Of a DNA stretch of 64,000 bases, positions 50,421 to 60,781 are shown one piece after another. Source of the DNA: an uncultured Bacteroidales bacterium (GTDB lineage Bacteria; Bacteroidota; Bacteroidia; Bacteroidales; P3); contig CASEWE010000005.1 in NCBI GenBank assembly GCA_949291555.1, positions 124,001 to 188,000 of the forward strand, written 5' to 3'. The translations under genes and the position numbers were made by a program. The first letter of the stretch is position 1. The number at the start of each line of letters is the position of its first letter. The notes under the pieces are model-generated. The model was not told where the DNA came from. It worked only from the letters and a program-made list of their open reading frames with translations, and did no database searches.

Positions 50421-51704
50421 ATGGACAACCTTACGATACAATTCAAAAAGAAGACGCTTGAAGGCGAAGTTCCTTTGCCCAGTTCGAAAAGCATCAGCAA
50501 CCGTTACCTCGTCCTGCAATTCATAGCCGATGAGGATTTCGAACTCAGGAATCTTTCCGAGTCGGAAGACACGCGCCTGATGCAGCAACTGTTGGAGACC
50601 ATCGGCGAACACGATGAAGACGATCCCGAAGAAACCGTCCTCGACTGCCTCAACGCCGGGGCCGTGATCCGTTTCCTTACCGCATTGCTCTCCTTCCGCG
50701 CCGGGACATGGCTCCTCACCACGAGCAATCCCCGGATGAAAGCCCGCCCGATAGGTCCGCTGGTCGAAGCCTTGCGCTCTTTCGGCATCCCGATCGAATA
50801 CTTGGAAGAAGAGGGCTACCCTCCTATCCGCGTCACGGGCCGCCCGGACTGCTTGCAGGAAAATGCAGGCATGATCAGTGTCGATGCCAGTCAAAGCAGC
50901 CAGTTCGTTTCGGCCCTGATGCTGGCCTCGCCCCTCTTTCCCCGAGGGCTGCATATCGAAATGCTGGGCGAAACCAAAGTATCACTCCCCTACATCCAGA
51001 TGACGGCCCAGCTGATGCGCAACTGCGGTTCGGAAGTGGTCTTCATCGATGGCAGCAACATGTTCATCGACGGGCCCTTGCACGTTCCCGCACAAGCTTT
51101 CATCGAATCGGACTGGACTTCGGCCTCCTACCTTTACGCGCTCCTGGCTCTTTCCGAAGGAGGAAAAATCGAATTGCCGCTCCTTTTCGAAGATAGCGTG
51201 CAAGGGGACTGGATAATTTCCGACTGGTTCGAGGATTTCGGGGTCGAAACCGAATTTGCGGAAGACCGCGTGATTTTGACCAAGCGGCCCGGAGCCCCCA
51301 TCGACAACAGCCCGAAAGAATACGATTTCGTGCATCACCCCGACCTGGCCCAGACCATGGCCGTCTGCTGCGCCGCCTTGGGCATCGAAGCAAGCCTGCA
51401 TGGCATCTTCGGGCTGAAATACAAGGAAACCGACCGAATCGTGGCGCTGCGCAACGAACTGCAACGCATCGGGGCGCGGGTCGAGCTGAACGAATCGGAA
51501 ACCGACAACGAACTGCACATTTACCCCTCCCTGCTTCATCCGGAAAAAGAGGTCATCCAGACTTACGGAGACCACCGCATGGCATTGGCCTTCTCCGTCT
51601 TGGCCATCCGGTACGCGAAAGTAACGCTGCAAGAAAAAGAGGTGGTGAACAAGTCTTTCCCCGGTTATTGGAACGTACTGAAAAAATTAGGGGCCAAGTT
51701 TTGA
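50421..51704 (+). CDS. aroA: 5-enolpyruvylshikimate-3-phosphate synthase
   Basis: A 427-residue protein starting MDNLTIQFKKKTLEGEVPLP. Conserved motifs are PSSKSISNRYLVL, the LNAGAVIRFLTALLSF segment (usual NAGTA-type loop, here NAGAV), RPIGPLVEALRSFG, DASQSSQFVSALMLA and YGDHRMALAFSVL. It joins shikimate-3-phosphate and PEP. The change from the usual NAGTAxR to NAGAVIR is within what is seen in Bacteroidota. The next gene begins about 45 bases after the stop. Confidence 0.94.
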   Translation: MDNLTIQFKKKTLEGEVPLPSSKSISNRYLVLQFIADEDFELRNLSESEDTRLMQQLLETIGEHDEDDPEETVLDCLNAGAVIRFLTALLSFRAGTWLLTTSNPRMKARPIGPLVEALRSFGIPIEYLEEEGYPPIRVTGRPDCLQENAGMISVDASQSSQFVSALMLASPLFPRGLHIEMLGETKVSLPYIQMTAQLMRNCGSEVVFIDGSNMFIDGPLHVPAQAFIESDWTSASYLYALLALSEGGKIELPLLFEDSVQGDWIISDWFEDFGVETEFAEDRVILTKRPGAPIDNSPKEYDFVHHPDLAQTMAVCCAALGIEASLHGIFGLKYKETDRIVALRNELQRIGARVELNESETDNELHIYPSLLHPEKEVIQTYGDHRMALAFSVLAIRYAKVTLQEKEVVNKSFPGYWNVLKKLGAKF

Positions 51705-51748
51705 TCCGCCCTATCCGCGGCGTCCCCCTGCACGGAAAAAACACCGAC

Positions 51749-53374
51749 ATGAACAAACAGCTTTTCCGATTGTTGCCTATCCTTGTCCTTTCCTTGGCCG
51801 GACTGCAAGTCCACGCCCTGCCCGGGGAAACCGCCCTGCCCGGAAAAACCTGCGACACGCTCCTTTTAGCAGGATTCAACGACTTCCACGGCTCTTTCCA
51901 AGAAGAGAAAGACATTCCCGGAGCGGCGCGCTTAGCCGGGAGCATCCTCCATTTGCAGCATACCCGGCCCAACGTGATCGTCCTGGCCGGGGGCGACAAC
52001 TACAGCGGCGGGTACTTCCCGCGCCTCACCGGCGGCAAGCCCTTGAAAGAGCTTTTCGATTGCATGGGTGTCGCCTTCTCGGCCATCGGGAACCACGAAT
52101 TCGACTGGGGCATCGAAGCCATGCGCGAACGCTTGGAATGGGGCGACACCCGCTACCTGGCTGCCAATATCTTTTCCGACTCGCTCCTCCGCGCACGGCC
52201 TTCCTGGGCTCGCCCGTATGCCATTCTCCGGAAAGAGCTCAGAAACGGGACCTCGGCGCGCATTGCTTTCATCGGCCTGACGACCCAGGAAACCAAAACC
52301 GCGGCCATGCCCGCCATCGTGAAAGACCTTTATTTCGCCGACCCGGCCAAAACAGCCATGGAAGTCCGGAAGGCATTGGAAGACAGCGCCGACCTTTTCA
52401 TCCTTCTGACGCATATCGGCACGCACATGGAAGGCGATTCGGTTGTCTTCGACGAGCCCTGTGCCCGGAGCTTATCGTCCATACCGGGCATAGACGGCAT
52501 CTTTACCGGGCATTCGCACAAGGAAGTCTGCGGAACGCACAACGGCATTCCGGTCTTGCAGGCCCGCAATTACGGACGAAAAATCGCTTGCATGCGCTTT
52601 GAACTATGCCAGGAAGGGAACGGCCGGATTTCGAAACGATTCCTCGATGCCAACCTCTCCACGCCCGGCAAGGAAAAGGCGCCGTCTATCGACTCCTTGG
52701 TGAAGCGTTATCTCGACGACCCGGAATACGCCTTCAACGAAATCCTCTGCCAGAACAGCGTTCCGGGACTCGATCCCGAAGCGCCCGTTCCGGGAACCGG
52801 TTTCACGCCGATCGGGGCCTTGGTCACCCAAGCTTACCAGGACTGCTACCGGAGACTGGCCGGAAACGAAACGGGAGCGGAAACCGGAACGCCCCGCAAA
52901 GTCATCGGCGTCTGCAACCTCGGCGCTATCCGCGCCGCCATGCCGCAAGGTCCGGTAACCCGGCTGCAAGCGGGAAACATCCTGCCTTTCGGAGGGGAAT
53001 TGAAAGCATTCCGGCTCAGCGGGAAACAGTTGCTCCAACTGCTCCAGGACGGCTTGGACTGCCCGGCCGGATGGCTGCAATACCATGATCTGAAAATCGA
53101 AGTCCGGAACGGGAAAATCGAAAGGGCTTTCTACGCAGACCCTTCGGGCATTCGGGAAATCAAAGACGAGGACCCGTACACGGTGGTTACCGAGAACTTC
53201 CTCTCCTCGGGCGGGGACGGCTACGACAAGAAGCTCTTCCTCGAACCCGATCCCGCATTCTCGTCCGTTCCCGCCTCCCTGCGCAACCCCACCGATGTCT
53301 TCATCGGCTACCTGCAACAGCTCGGCCGTATCCGCCCGGAAGACCTCCGCACCCCGGCTTTCAAGGCGCTTTAA
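51749..53374 (+). CDS. Exported 5'-nucleotidase/metallophosphoesterase
   Basis: A 541-residue protein. The ATG at 51749 opens on a signal peptide (MNKQLFRLLPILVLSLAGLQ, cleavage near VHA). A longer frame would run into aroA and lacks the signal. The calcineurin-like domain (~40-290) has FNDFHGSF, GGDNYSG, IGNHEFDWG, LTHIGTH and FTGHSHKE, which bind two metals. The C-terminal 5'-nucleotidase domain (~320-520) has NLGAIRAAMPQG, LPFGGELKAFRLSG and TENFLSSGGDGY, which bind the nucleotide. It should dephosphorylate nucleotides in the periplasm or at the surface for salvage. There is no T9SS tail. Confidence 0.9.
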   Translation: MNKQLFRLLPILVLSLAGLQVHALPGETALPGKTCDTLLLAGFNDFHGSFQEEKDIPGAARLAGSILHLQHTRPNVIVLAGGDNYSGGYFPRLTGGKPLKELFDCMGVAFSAIGNHEFDWGIEAMRERLEWGDTRYLAANIFSDSLLRARPSWARPYAILRKELRNGTSARIAFIGLTTQETKTAAMPAIVKDLYFADPAKTAMEVRKALEDSADLFILLTHIGTHMEGDSVVFDEPCARSLSSIPGIDGIFTGHSHKEVCGTHNGIPVLQARNYGRKIACMRFELCQEGNGRISKRFLDANLSTPGKEKAPSIDSLVKRYLDDPEYAFNEILCQNSVPGLDPEAPVPGTGFTPIGALVTQAYQDCYRRLAGNETGAETGTPRKVIGVCNLGAIRAAMPQGPVTRLQAGNILPFGGELKAFRLSGKQLLQLLQDGLDCPAGWLQYHDLKIEVRNGKIERAFYADPSGIREIKDEDPYTVVTENFLSSGGDGYDKKLFLEPDPAFSSVPASLRNPTDVFIGYLQQLGRIRPEDLRTPAFKAL

Positions 53375-53768
53375 GGAAAAAACTTCGCGGAAGCCCTGCC
53401 GGGAAGAGGCCCGCTTGCTTTCCCGCGCAAACGATTCCAGCTTGCATGCGGCGAGCCTGTAACCGGATCGCCCGCCTGGTGACGGATTCCGCCATCCATC
53501 CTCCGGAAACCTTGCCCGAGAAACGAAAGGACAGGATCCGAATCCCGGCAAAAGAGCGGCAACGTTCAAGACACGGCCGGAAGGCCCGAAAACGCGAAGA
53601 CCGAAAGCCGAAAAACATCCTGGAACTTTCCCCGAACGACCGCCCCTGAAAAACGACCGCCTTCTAAAAGGAAGCCCCCGGTTGGAATGTATTCCAACCG
53701 GGGGCTTTTCAGGGAGAGGACTGGAGGCTGCCGCCCCTTTTCCTTCTTGAAGCCGCGGACTCCGCGGG
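53375..53768. other. Convergent intergenic region
   Basis: About 390 bases between the 5'-nucleotidase and ilvE stops. No credible gene. The only feature is the hairpin at 53672-53707. Confidence 0.6.
53672..53707. terminator. Bidirectional terminator hairpin
   Basis: Arms 53672-53688 and 53691-53707 are perfectly complementary over 17 bases; the innermost pairs probably open as the loop. TTTTC follows on plus, and CTTTTAG follows on minus. It lies between two convergent genes. Confidence 0.8.
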
Positions 53769-54788
53769 CTATTCCACAATCAGGTTCCAGCCGTGCTTGT
53801 CCTCGATTTCCCCTTCCTGGATTCCGCGCAAAGCCTTGTACAGCTTGGTGGAAACCGGGCCGGCTTCCCCGTCCTTGCTTACCACGTATTCCTTGCCCGT
53901 GGAACGATCCACAATCTTGCTGATCGGCGAAATCACCGCAGCGGTGCCGCAAGCCCCGATTTCATCGAACGTGGACAGTTCTTCCTCTTCGATAGGACGG
54001 CGTTCCACTTCCATTCCCATGTCGGCGGCAATCTGCTGCAAGCTCATGTTCGTGATGGAACGCAGGATGGAATGGGAATCGGGCGTAATGTATTTGTTGC
54101 CTTTGATAGCAAAGAAGTTCGCAGGCCCGGCCTCGTCTATGTACTTGTGCTCCTTGGAATCCAGGAACAAAACGGTAGAGAAGCCTTCATCGTGCGCCCT
54201 TTCGCTGGCCTTCAAGGAAGCCGCGTAATTCCCGCCCACTTTGAACAGGCCCGTTCCAAGCGGGGCCACGCGGTCGTAGTCCTTCACGATCTGCATGGGA
54301 ACAGGCTTGAACCCGCTCTTGAAATAAGGACCGACCGGCCCGCCGAATACCAAGAAGACGTATTCCTTGGCCGGCTTCACCCCTACCTGGGCCCCGGAGC
54401 CTATCAAAAGGGGACGAAGGTAAAACGAAGCCCCCACGCCGTAAGGGGGAATGTATTTCTCATTCAATTTCACCACTTTCTTGCAAGCCTCGATGAAAAG
54501 GTCGGTAGGAACCGGCTGCATCATGATCCCGTTGGCGGACAATACAAGGCGTTTCGCATTCTCGTCAGGGCGGAACATGCGGATTTTCCCGTCCACGCCG
54601 CGGAAAGCCTTCAGCCCTTCGAACGCTTCCTGTCCGTAGTGCAGGCAGGTTGCGGCCATATGCAAGTTGATCATTTCGTCTTGGCGAACTTCCAAGTCGC
54701 TCCATTTCCCGTCCTTGTAATAAGCACGGACATTGTAATCGGTCTTGAAATAACCGAATGGCAGGTTTGCCCAATCAATTTGGCTCAT
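53769..54788 (-). CDS. ilvE: Branched-chain amino-acid aminotransferase
   Basis: A 339-residue fold-type IV PLP enzyme. LHYGQEAFEGLKAFR, FRPDENAKRL, the Schiff-base lysine region GGNYAASLKASE, and the cofactor-phosphate motif SILRSITNMSLQQIAADMGM with EIGACGTAA near the end are all present. It belongs to the longer 'mammalian-type' BCAT group common in Bacteroidota and interconverts Leu, Ile and Val with their 2-oxo acids. It appears to be a single-gene unit ended by the hairpin at 53672. Confidence 0.95.
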   Translation of the reverse strand: MSQIDWANLPFGYFKTDYNVRAYYKDGKWSDLEVRQDEMINLHMAATCLHYGQEAFEGLKAFRGVDGKIRMFRPDENAKRLVLSANGIMMQPVPTDLFIEACKKVVKLNEKYIPPYGVGASFYLRPLLIGSGAQVGVKPAKEYVFLVFGGPVGPYFKSGFKPVPMQIVKDYDRVAPLGTGLFKVGGNYAASLKASERAHDEGFSTVLFLDSKEHKYIDEAGPANFFAIKGNKYITPDSHSILRSITNMSLQQIAADMGMEVERRPIEEEELSTFDEIGACGTAAVISPISKIVDRSTGKEYVVSKDGEAGPVSTKLYKALRGIQEGEIEDKHGWNLIVE

Positions 54789-54924
54789 ATCAGTGAATTT
54801 AATAGATTTTTATTTTCTCTCCTTGGCTTTCCTTCACGCTCGACCCGGGAACGGGCCCACGCCCACGGGGCCACACCCCGCAAAATCCTTGCGAATATAC
54901 AAAATAATCCTGCAAGGGCCGTTC

Positions 54925-55641
54925 TTATTCCCGCCGTCCTAGAAAAATCATAATATAATACAACAAGGTAGCCAAGGAGGTCAGGGCGGCAATCACATAG
55001 GTGTAAGCCGCGGTGCGCAACGCGCTGCAAGCCATCGGCCGAGTCTCGGCCGTGGCTATCTGGGTGGTATCGAGCCACGCGATGGCCCTGCGGCTGGCGT
55101 TGATTTCGACCGGAAGGGTCACGAAGCTGAACAACGTGGTCATGGCAAACAGGATGATCCCGAAAAGCAGCAGCTGGGGAAAGGTTTCCACCATCAATAC
55201 GCCGAAAAGCAGGACCCACATCACGATCTTGTCGCTGAAGCTCACAAAAGGAACCAATGCCGAACGCATTTTCAACCACGCATACGATGTGGCATGCTGC
55301 ACGGCATGGCCGCATTCGTGCGCCGCCACGGCCGCAGCGGCGATGTTGTTCCCGTAATAGACATCATGGCTCAAGTTCACCGTGCGCCTGGCCGGATTGT
55401 AATGGTCGGAAAGCATGCCCGCCACGCATGTGACTTGCACATTGTCGATTCCATTATCGCGCAACATTTTTTCAGCCACATCCTTGCCCGTCATGCCAGA
55501 AGGCAAAGCCACCCTCGCGTACTTCTTGAATTTCCGGGTCAGGCTGGCTTGCACGATGAAACTCAAAACCATCAGCCCGATCATGACGAGCCATATCAAG
55601 GGAATCCCCGCCTGTTCCGGCGGCATATTCATCAAAATCAT
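54925..55641 (-). CDS. Membrane zinc metallopeptidase (YugP/Zn-dependent protease 2 family)
   Basis: A 238-residue membrane protein. A first transmembrane segment (~13-32) is followed by a soluble part with VAGMLSDHYNPARRTVNLSH and the zinc motif HECGH (H108-H112). Further hydrophobic segments lie at about 125-180 and 215-235, with NASRRAIAWLD between them. This is the PF04298-type neutral zinc peptidase family, whose substrates are not known. It stands alone between ilvE and cysS on the minus strand. Confidence 0.9.
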   Translation of the reverse strand: MILMNMPPEQAGIPLIWLVMIGLMVLSFIVQASLTRKFKKYARVALPSGMTGKDVAEKMLRDNGIDNVQVTCVAGMLSDHYNPARRTVNLSHDVYYGNNIAAAAVAAHECGHAVQHATSYAWLKMRSALVPFVSFSDKIVMWVLLFGVLMVETFPQLLLFGIILFAMTTLFSFVTLPVEINASRRAIAWLDTTQIATAETRPMACSALRTAAYTYVIAALTSLATLLYYIMIFLGRRE

Positions 55642-55845
55642 ATCGCCAATTCTTTTTATGTTTTCTTACTTCTCGTTACGTTTCCTCTTACGCCTCCCCG
55701 CCTCGCGCCTCTTCCTATCCTGCCGAAGGCCGGCTTCCCGTCAACCGCCGCTCCTGTCAACTGCCGCCCGGGCAATCGGTTCCCGGCCGGCAATGCCCGA
55801 GCCGGCCCGCTCGCCATGCCGCCCCTCTCTCTATGGAAAAGCAAC

Positions 55846-57339
55846 TTATTCCATCTTCCAGCTGGCACCGTCCTTCCCGTCCATGACCGTGATGCCCGCC
55901 GCCTTGAGCTTGTCCCGGATAAGATCCGAAGTCGCCCAGTCCTTTCGGGCTTTGGCCTGGGCCCGAATGTCCAGCAGTATCTCCATCACCCCCTCCATCC
56001 GTCCGGACAGCCGGCTATCTTCTCCGGCTGCTTCCAAGCCCAGTATTTCTTCCACGAACACCGTATACAACTTTCTTGCCGATGCCAAGTCGCCTTCCGT
56101 GAAATCTGCCTTATTGTCAGCCCCGGCGTTGACGAGCCTGGCTAATTCGAACAAATGGGCAATGAGAACCGGCGTGTTGAAATCATCGTCCATTGCCTGG
56201 TAGCACTTCCTTTCGATTTCCGAAACCGGTTCCGAAACCTGCGACGTGGCAGCGGGCTTGATCCTTTCCAAAGCGGGCTTCGCCTGCAACAAACGCTGCA
56301 AGCCTTTTTCTGCCGCCTGCAAAGCCTCGTTGCTGAAATCGAGCGTGCTCCGGTAATGGGCCTGAAGAATGAAAAACCGCACCGTCATGGGGGCGTAAGC
56401 TTGCGCCAGCCCGGGATGCTTCCCCGTGAAAAACTCTTCCAGCGTTATGAAATTCCCTAAGGATTTTCCCATTTTCTGCCCGTTGACCGTGATCATGTTG
56501 TTGTGCATCCAATAACGGCAAGGCGACTGGTGGTATGCCGCCTGGCACTGGGCTGTTTCGGCCTCATGATGCGGGAATGTCAGGTCCATGCCGCCCCCGT
56601 GTATGTCGAAAGGCGTGCCAAGGTACTTGTGCGACATGGCCGTGCATTCCGTATGCCAGCCCGGGAAACCTTCTCCCCACGGCGAAGGCCAGCGCATGAT
56701 GTGCTCCGCCTGGGCCTTTTTCCACAAAGCGAAATCGGCCGGATGACGCTTTTCCTCCTGGGAGGCAAGGTTGCTCCGGGTCGTCGCCAGGAGCTCGTCC
56801 AGCACCCTCCCCGACAGCTTGCCGTACGGGAAGGACTTCCCATAGGCTTGCACATCGAAGTAGACGGAACCGTTCACTTCATAGGCGAAACCTTCGGCCA
56901 AAATGGCCTTGACCAATTCTATCTGCTCGAGGATATGCCCCGAAGCCAAGGGTTCGATCGAAGGCCGCAACACGCCCATCCTGTCCATGAACTGATGGTA
57001 ACGATTGGCGTAATACTGGGCCACTTCCATCGGTTCGAGCTGTTCGATGCGCGCCTTTTTCGCTATCTTGTCTTCCCCCTCGTCGCTGTCGTGCTCCAGA
57101 TGCCCCACGTCGGTGATGTTGCGCACGTAGCGGACCTTATAGCCCAAATGCCGGAGATACCGGAAAACGATATCGAACGTGACGGCCGAACGGGCATGTC
57201 CCAAATGGGGATCCCCGTAAACCGTAGGACCGCACACATACATTCCCACCAAGGGGGAATGCAAGGGTTCGAACGCCTCTTTCTTGCGAGTCAATGTATT
57301 CGTAAGGCAAAGATTGTGAGAAAGGACAGTCGTTTCCAT
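55846..57339 (-). CDS. cysS: Cysteinyl-tRNA synthetase
   Basis: A 497-residue protein beginning [16 protein letters not shown]; the start at 57339 is set by alignment to the family N-terminus. [18 protein letters not shown] contains the HIGH-type motif (HLGH) and a zinc-ligand cysteine. [10 protein letters not shown] and HHEAE supply the other zinc ligands, and KMGKSLGN is the KMSKS-type loop. The C-terminal helical anticodon region ends with [11 protein letters not shown]. It charges the tRNA-Cys encoded at 46972. A long in-frame N-terminal extension exists but has no family similarity. Confidence 0.96.
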   Translation of the reverse strand: METTVLSHNLCLTNTLTRKKEAFEPLHSPLVGMYVCGPTVYGDPHLGHARSAVTFDIVFRYLRHLGYKVRYVRNITDVGHLEHDSDEGEDKIAKKARIEQLEPMEVAQYYANRYHQFMDRMGVLRPSIEPLASGHILEQIELVKAILAEGFAYEVNGSVYFDVQAYGKSFPYGKLSGRVLDELLATTRSNLASQEEKRHPADFALWKKAQAEHIMRWPSPWGEGFPGWHTECTAMSHKYLGTPFDIHGGGMDLTFPHHEAETAQCQAAYHQSPCRYWMHNNMITVNGQKMGKSLGNFITLEEFFTGKHPGLAQAYAPMTVRFFILQAHYRSTLDFSNEALQAAEKGLQRLLQAKPALERIKPAATSQVSEPVSEIERKCYQAMDDDFNTPVLIAHLFELARLVNAGADNKADFTEGDLASARKLYTVFVEEILGLEAAGEDSRLSGRMEGVMEILLDIRAQAKARKDWATSDLIRDKLKAAGITVMDGKDGASWKME

Positions 57340-57470
57340 ATTTTTTTTCTGCAAATTAAAACAATCCAAACAATCGCACGCCCGCAATCGTATTCGAACG
57401 TCCGCTTCGAACGTCCACCGGAAGCCAACAGGCGCGGGCCAGCCTCCTCCCCGGGAAAACCCGGCCGGCT

Positions 57471-58706
57471 TCAATCCCCGCCTGCCCGCCCGCGGAAATC
57501 CGGCAGTCGCCGCAAAGGCACCGCGGAAGCGAACGCGCCGATAGCCAAGCCTATCAAGAGCACCACGAACAAGTCTCCAAGCTGCCAATGGACCGGATAG
57601 GCATCGGTTATGTAATTGCCCGACCCGCCCCCGAGTTCGACCCAGCCGAAACGTTGCTGGCCGAAAGTCAGCAACGTCCCGGCCGCCAAGCCCCCGATGG
57701 TGCCGGCCACGGTTACCAGCATGCCGTTGAAGAAGAAAACCTGCCGCATGGAAGCATTCCGCATGCCCATGCTGGAAAGGACGGCCATATCCAAGCGCTT
57801 CTCGTGCATGAGCAGCATCTGGTTCGCCACCATCGTGAAAGTGGCGATCAGCATCACGAACGCGAAAACCGCCGTTACCAGCAATTTCTCCACGCGCATG
57901 CTCTTGAACATGCTCTGCTGCTGCTCCACACGGTCTTTCACCGTGAATCCTTCACCCAAAGCTTCCTGCAACGCGGCCTTCACCCGTGCCTGCGAGGCCT
58001 CCGGCGAAACCTTCACTTCCACGGCCGAAACCGCGCCCGGGGTCTTGAAAACCCGCCTGGCAAACTCCAAGTCGGAAAACACGTATTGGTTGTCGTATTC
58101 CGGAATGCAGCTGAAAAGCCCCGAAGGGTAAACCGGATAAGAGGAAATGGCCTGCTGCATGCCGAACGGGCCGTCCAACCGGCTCGCATCGACCGCATAC
58201 AACTTGCAAGCCTGTGCCTGCGAAGGAGGAATCTGCATCTGGGCGAAAACGCCTCCGCCCATCAGGACCAAAGCCGCCGACGGCTGGCTTTCCAGGAGAT
58301 ACCGGCCCGAAAAAACATGCTCGCCTATCCGGGAGACCTTGGAAAACCCGCTATCGACCCCCTGCAGGTAAATCATGCAGTTCTGCTGCCCGTAAGAAAG
58401 CATCGCTTGGTCTTTCAATACCGCCGAAGCCGCCTCCACCCCTTCCACGCCGGTTATTTCTTCCAAAAGGCTCCCTTCCTCGAAAAATTTCCCCTTCGCG
58501 GCCTCCACCCGCAAATCGGACTCCACCATCCAAAATCGTTCGGAGACAAAGCGGTTCATGCCGTTCATGACCGAAAGGATAAGCATCATGGCGGCCGTGC
58601 TGACCCCGATGCTCAAAACCGCCACCCGCCCGATAAGGGTCACCAACGGGGCTTTCTTGGCACGAAAATAACGGCGGGCCAAGAAAAACGAAAGATTGGG
58701 TCGCAT
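57471..58706 (-). CDS. FtsX-like ABC transporter permease (LolC/LolE type)
   Basis: A 411-residue protein. I start it at the ATG at 58706, which has AGGAG seven bases upstream; an ATG two codons earlier abuts that site. The N-terminus [18 protein letters not shown], a first transmembrane segment (~17-45), a large periplasmic MacB-like domain (~46-265) and three C-terminal membrane segments (about 275-300, 325-350, 375-400) give the FtsX/LolC architecture. It probably helps release lipoproteins toward the outer membrane. No ATPase is adjacent; the ftsE-like gene at 14340 is distant. It follows rbfA on the same strand, a common Bacteroidota order. Confidence 0.85.
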   Translation of the reverse strand: MRPNLSFFLARRYFRAKKAPLVTLIGRVAVLSIGVSTAAMMLILSVMNGMNRFVSERFWMVESDLRVEAAKGKFFEEGSLLEEITGVEGVEAASAVLKDQAMLSYGQQNCMIYLQGVDSGFSKVSRIGEHVFSGRYLLESQPSAALVLMGGGVFAQMQIPPSQAQACKLYAVDASRLDGPFGMQQAISSYPVYPSGLFSCIPEYDNQYVFSDLEFARRVFKTPGAVSAVEVKVSPEASQARVKAALQEALGEGFTVKDRVEQQQSMFKSMRVEKLLVTAVFAFVMLIATFTMVANQMLLMHEKRLDMAVLSSMGMRNASMRQVFFFNGMLVTVAGTIGGLAAGTLLTFGQQRFGWVELGGGSGNYITDAYPVHWQLGDLFVVLLIGLAIGAFASAVPLRRLPDFRGRAGGD

Positions 58707-59032
58707 ATCCATCTCCTCTTTAGCAGGCTTGTCCGATTGATCGATCCGGTCCGGACTTTCCCCGGCTTTCCCGAACCTCGCCGGCTCCGGCAACGCAGGA
58801 AAAGGCTCCTTCGCCCCCGCCCCGTCGAAAAGGCGGAATCCATCCGGCAGGCTCCGGACTACGCAGCAGCGCGAATCCCGACGGGCTCGACTTCAGGGTA
58901 ATCGAACGGTAAATCCCATCCGGCCCTCCATCCGGCCCGGAAGCCTCGGCCTCGCGTGCGCCCGGTCCCCGCTGCCCGCAAGCCTTGCCCACGGACACCC
59001 CGCCGGAATCGCCGCCTCCGCCGATTTGAACC
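58707..59032. other. Gap between rbfA and the permease gene
   Basis: A GC-rich gap of 326 bases. Several short frames cross it but none shows family features. No promoter or terminator is clear. Confidence 0.5.
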
Positions 59033-59371
59033 CTACCGGGCCAAAAGGGCTTCGATTCGCTCGACCCGGTCGAGCGAATCATCGATAAAAAATTCCAAAC
59101 GCGGGATGATCCGCAACTGATGTTTCACCTTTTCCCCCAGAAGGCCCCGGATTTCGGCCGTCCGGGACTTGACTTCCCGCAGCGTTCCTTCCTTGTCCTT
59201 GTCGGGGAAAAAACTGAGATTGACTCTCGCCACCGACAAATCGGGCGTGATCCGCACAAAGGTGACCGTCATCATGATTCCCGGGAAAAAGGGTTGCATC
59301 CGGCCCCGGAAAATCTCGCCCAGTTCCCGCTGCAAGAGCCTGTTTATCTTTTGTTGCCTGTTGCTGTCCAT
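59033..59371 (-). CDS. rbfA: Ribosome-binding factor A
   Basis: A 112-residue protein starting MDSNRQQKINRLLQRELGEI. The KH-like fold shows ITPDLSVARVNLSFF, GLLGEKVKHQLRIIPRLEFFIDDSLDRVERIEALL. RbfA helps mature the 5' end of 16S rRNA. The start at 59371 is set by the family N-terminus; a much longer in-frame extension is not real. The -7 element lies only seven bases upstream (59378-59385), so the mRNA may be leaderless. Confidence 0.94.
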   Translation of the reverse strand: MDSNRQQKINRLLQRELGEIFRGRMQPFFPGIMMTVTFVRITPDLSVARVNLSFFPDKDKEGTLREVKSRTAEIRGLLGEKVKHQLRIIPRLEFFIDDSLDRVERIEALLAR

Positions 59372-59377
59372 AACTTG

Positions 59378-59385
59378 CAAAAATA
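59378..59385 (-). promoter_or_regulatory. -7 promoter element of rbfA
   Basis: The minus strand reads TATTTTTG, an exact -7 match. Transcription would begin at or next to the ATG at 59371. Confidence 0.5.
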
Positions 59386-59500
59386 CGTTTTTCCCCGGCA
59401 AATCCGAAACAAAAGCCCGAACGCCGATTTTTTGTACATTTGCCTGGGTTTTGCCGCCCATGAGGCTGTTTTGAAATCGTTCCGCGCCCGAAAAAGGAGG

Positions 59501-59540
59501 CTCCGGCCCGAAGGCTTCCAACTCCGGCCCGAAGGCTTCA
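59501..59540. repeat. 21-bp direct repeat upstream of lpxD
   Basis: CTCCGGCCCGAAGGCTTCMA-type units occur at 59501-59521 and 59522-59540, nearly perfect and in tandem. Confidence 0.85.
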
Positions 59541-59728
59541 AAAAGCGCATCACCGCAATGCAAGGGGCGCAGGAAAGACGCGAATCCGGCCGGGAAAGGC
59601 GCCTCCCGGCAATCCCCGTGCTCCACGTCCGGGGAAATCCCATGGAAGAGGCCCCGGGACCATGCTTCCGGGAACCTGGAATCTCGAAACAGCAGCCACG
59701 GAACCAACGCTAACCAAAGTACAAAACC

Positions 59729-60781
59729 ATGCTCAGCTTCACCCTTTCCCAAATCGCCCAGCTTTTGGGCGGGATCATCGAAGGCGGTTCGCCGCAGGCC
59801 TCGGTGCATGCCTTGTGCAAGATCGAAGAAGGCCACGAAGGCGGGCTCAGCTTCCTGGCCAATCCGAAATACACGCCCTACATCTACCAAACCAAGGCGA
59901 GCGCGGTCATCGTCAGCCAGGACTTCAAACCCGAGCACCCTTTGCAAACGGCTTTGATCCGCGTGCCGGATCCCTATGAAGCCTTTGCCCGGCTTTTAGC
60001 CTTCTACAACGAATACACCTTGCCCAAACCGGGCATATCGCCCCTGGCAAGCATCGCTCCCGATGCCAAAATCGGGAAAGATGTCTACATCGGCCCCTAC
60101 GCCGTCATTGCCGAAGGCGTGCAAATCGGCGACGGATGCAGGATTTACCCCCACTGCTACATCGGGAACCTGTCGTCCTTGAAGGAGAACTGCGTGATTT
60201 ACCCCGGCGTGATCATCTACGCCCATACCCGGATCGGGAAGAACTGCATCTTGCAAGCCGGGGCGGTCATCGGCGCCGACGGGTTCGGTTTCGCGCCCAA
60301 CAACGGCAGTTATGAAAAAATCCCGCAAATCGGCAACGTGGTCCTGGAAGACAACGTGGAAATCGGAGCCAACACCTGCATCGACAAGGCCACGATGGGG
60401 TCGACCGTCATCCAGGAAGGCACGAAACTCGACAACCTCATCCAGATCGGGCATAACGTGGTGGTCGGCAAAAACACGGTGATGGCCGCCCAAGTAGGCA
60501 TTGCCGGCTCCACCAAGATAGGGGAAAACTGCATGTTCGGCGGCCAAGTGGGCATTGCCGGCCACAGCACCATCGCCAAAGGCGTCAAATTAGCCGCGCA
60601 ATCGGGAGCGCCGGGTTCCATCCGCAAGGAAAACGCCGTCCTGTTAGGCTCGCCTCCTATCGACCCCGGCACTTTCAGCCGGGCCAGCGTGCATTTCAAG
60701 AACTTCGACAATATTGTCAAACGGCTGGCGGAAGTGGAGAAGGAACTGGCTCGTTTGAAAGAAGAAAAAGACAAGGCGTGA
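59729..60781 (+). CDS. lpxD: UDP-3-O-(3-hydroxyacyl)glucosamine N-acyltransferase
   Basis: A 350-residue acyltransferase. The N-terminal uridine-binding domain (~1-100) has [21 protein letters not shown] left-handed beta-helix of hexapeptide repeats (~105-310) includes ADGFGFAP and the catalytic H242 in QIGHNVVVG. The C-terminal helix is charged. LpxD adds the second acyl chain in lipid A synthesis. The stop codon overlaps the truB GTG start (GTGA), so the two are translationally coupled. Confidence 0.96.
   Translation: MLSFTLSQIAQLLGGIIEGGSPQASVHALCKIEEGHEGGLSFLANPKYTPYIYQTKASAVIVSQDFKPEHPLQTALIRVPDPYEAFARLLAFYNEYTLPKPGISPLASIAPDAKIGKDVYIGPYAVIAEGVQIGDGCRIYPHCYIGNLSSLKENCVIYPGVIIYAHTRIGKNCILQAGAVIGADGFGFAPNNGSYEKIPQIGNVVLEDNVEIGANTCIDKATMGSTVIQEGTKLDNLIQIGHNVVVGKNTVMAAQVGIAGSTKIGENCMFGGQVGIAGHSTIAKGVKLAAQSGAPGSIRKENAVLLGSPPIDPGTFSRASVHFKNFDNIVKRLAEVEKELARLKEEKDKA

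Larger units (their letters stand above)
59372..59728. other. Divergent region between rbfA and lpxD
   Basis: No credible gene in 357 bases. It holds -7 elements on both strands (59378-59385 minus, TACATTTG at 59435-59442 plus) and a 21-bp direct repeat at 59501-59540. Confidence 0.55.

Noticed and set aside
57340..57588. N-terminal extension of cysS
   Set aside because: The extension overlaps the end of the permease gene and has no similarity to synthetases; the family start METTVLSHN is at 57339.
59372..59947. N-terminal extension of rbfA of about 190 residues
   Set aside because: RbfA is normally about 110-130 residues and begins with the NRQQKINRLLQ block at 59371; the extension runs antisense into lpxD.
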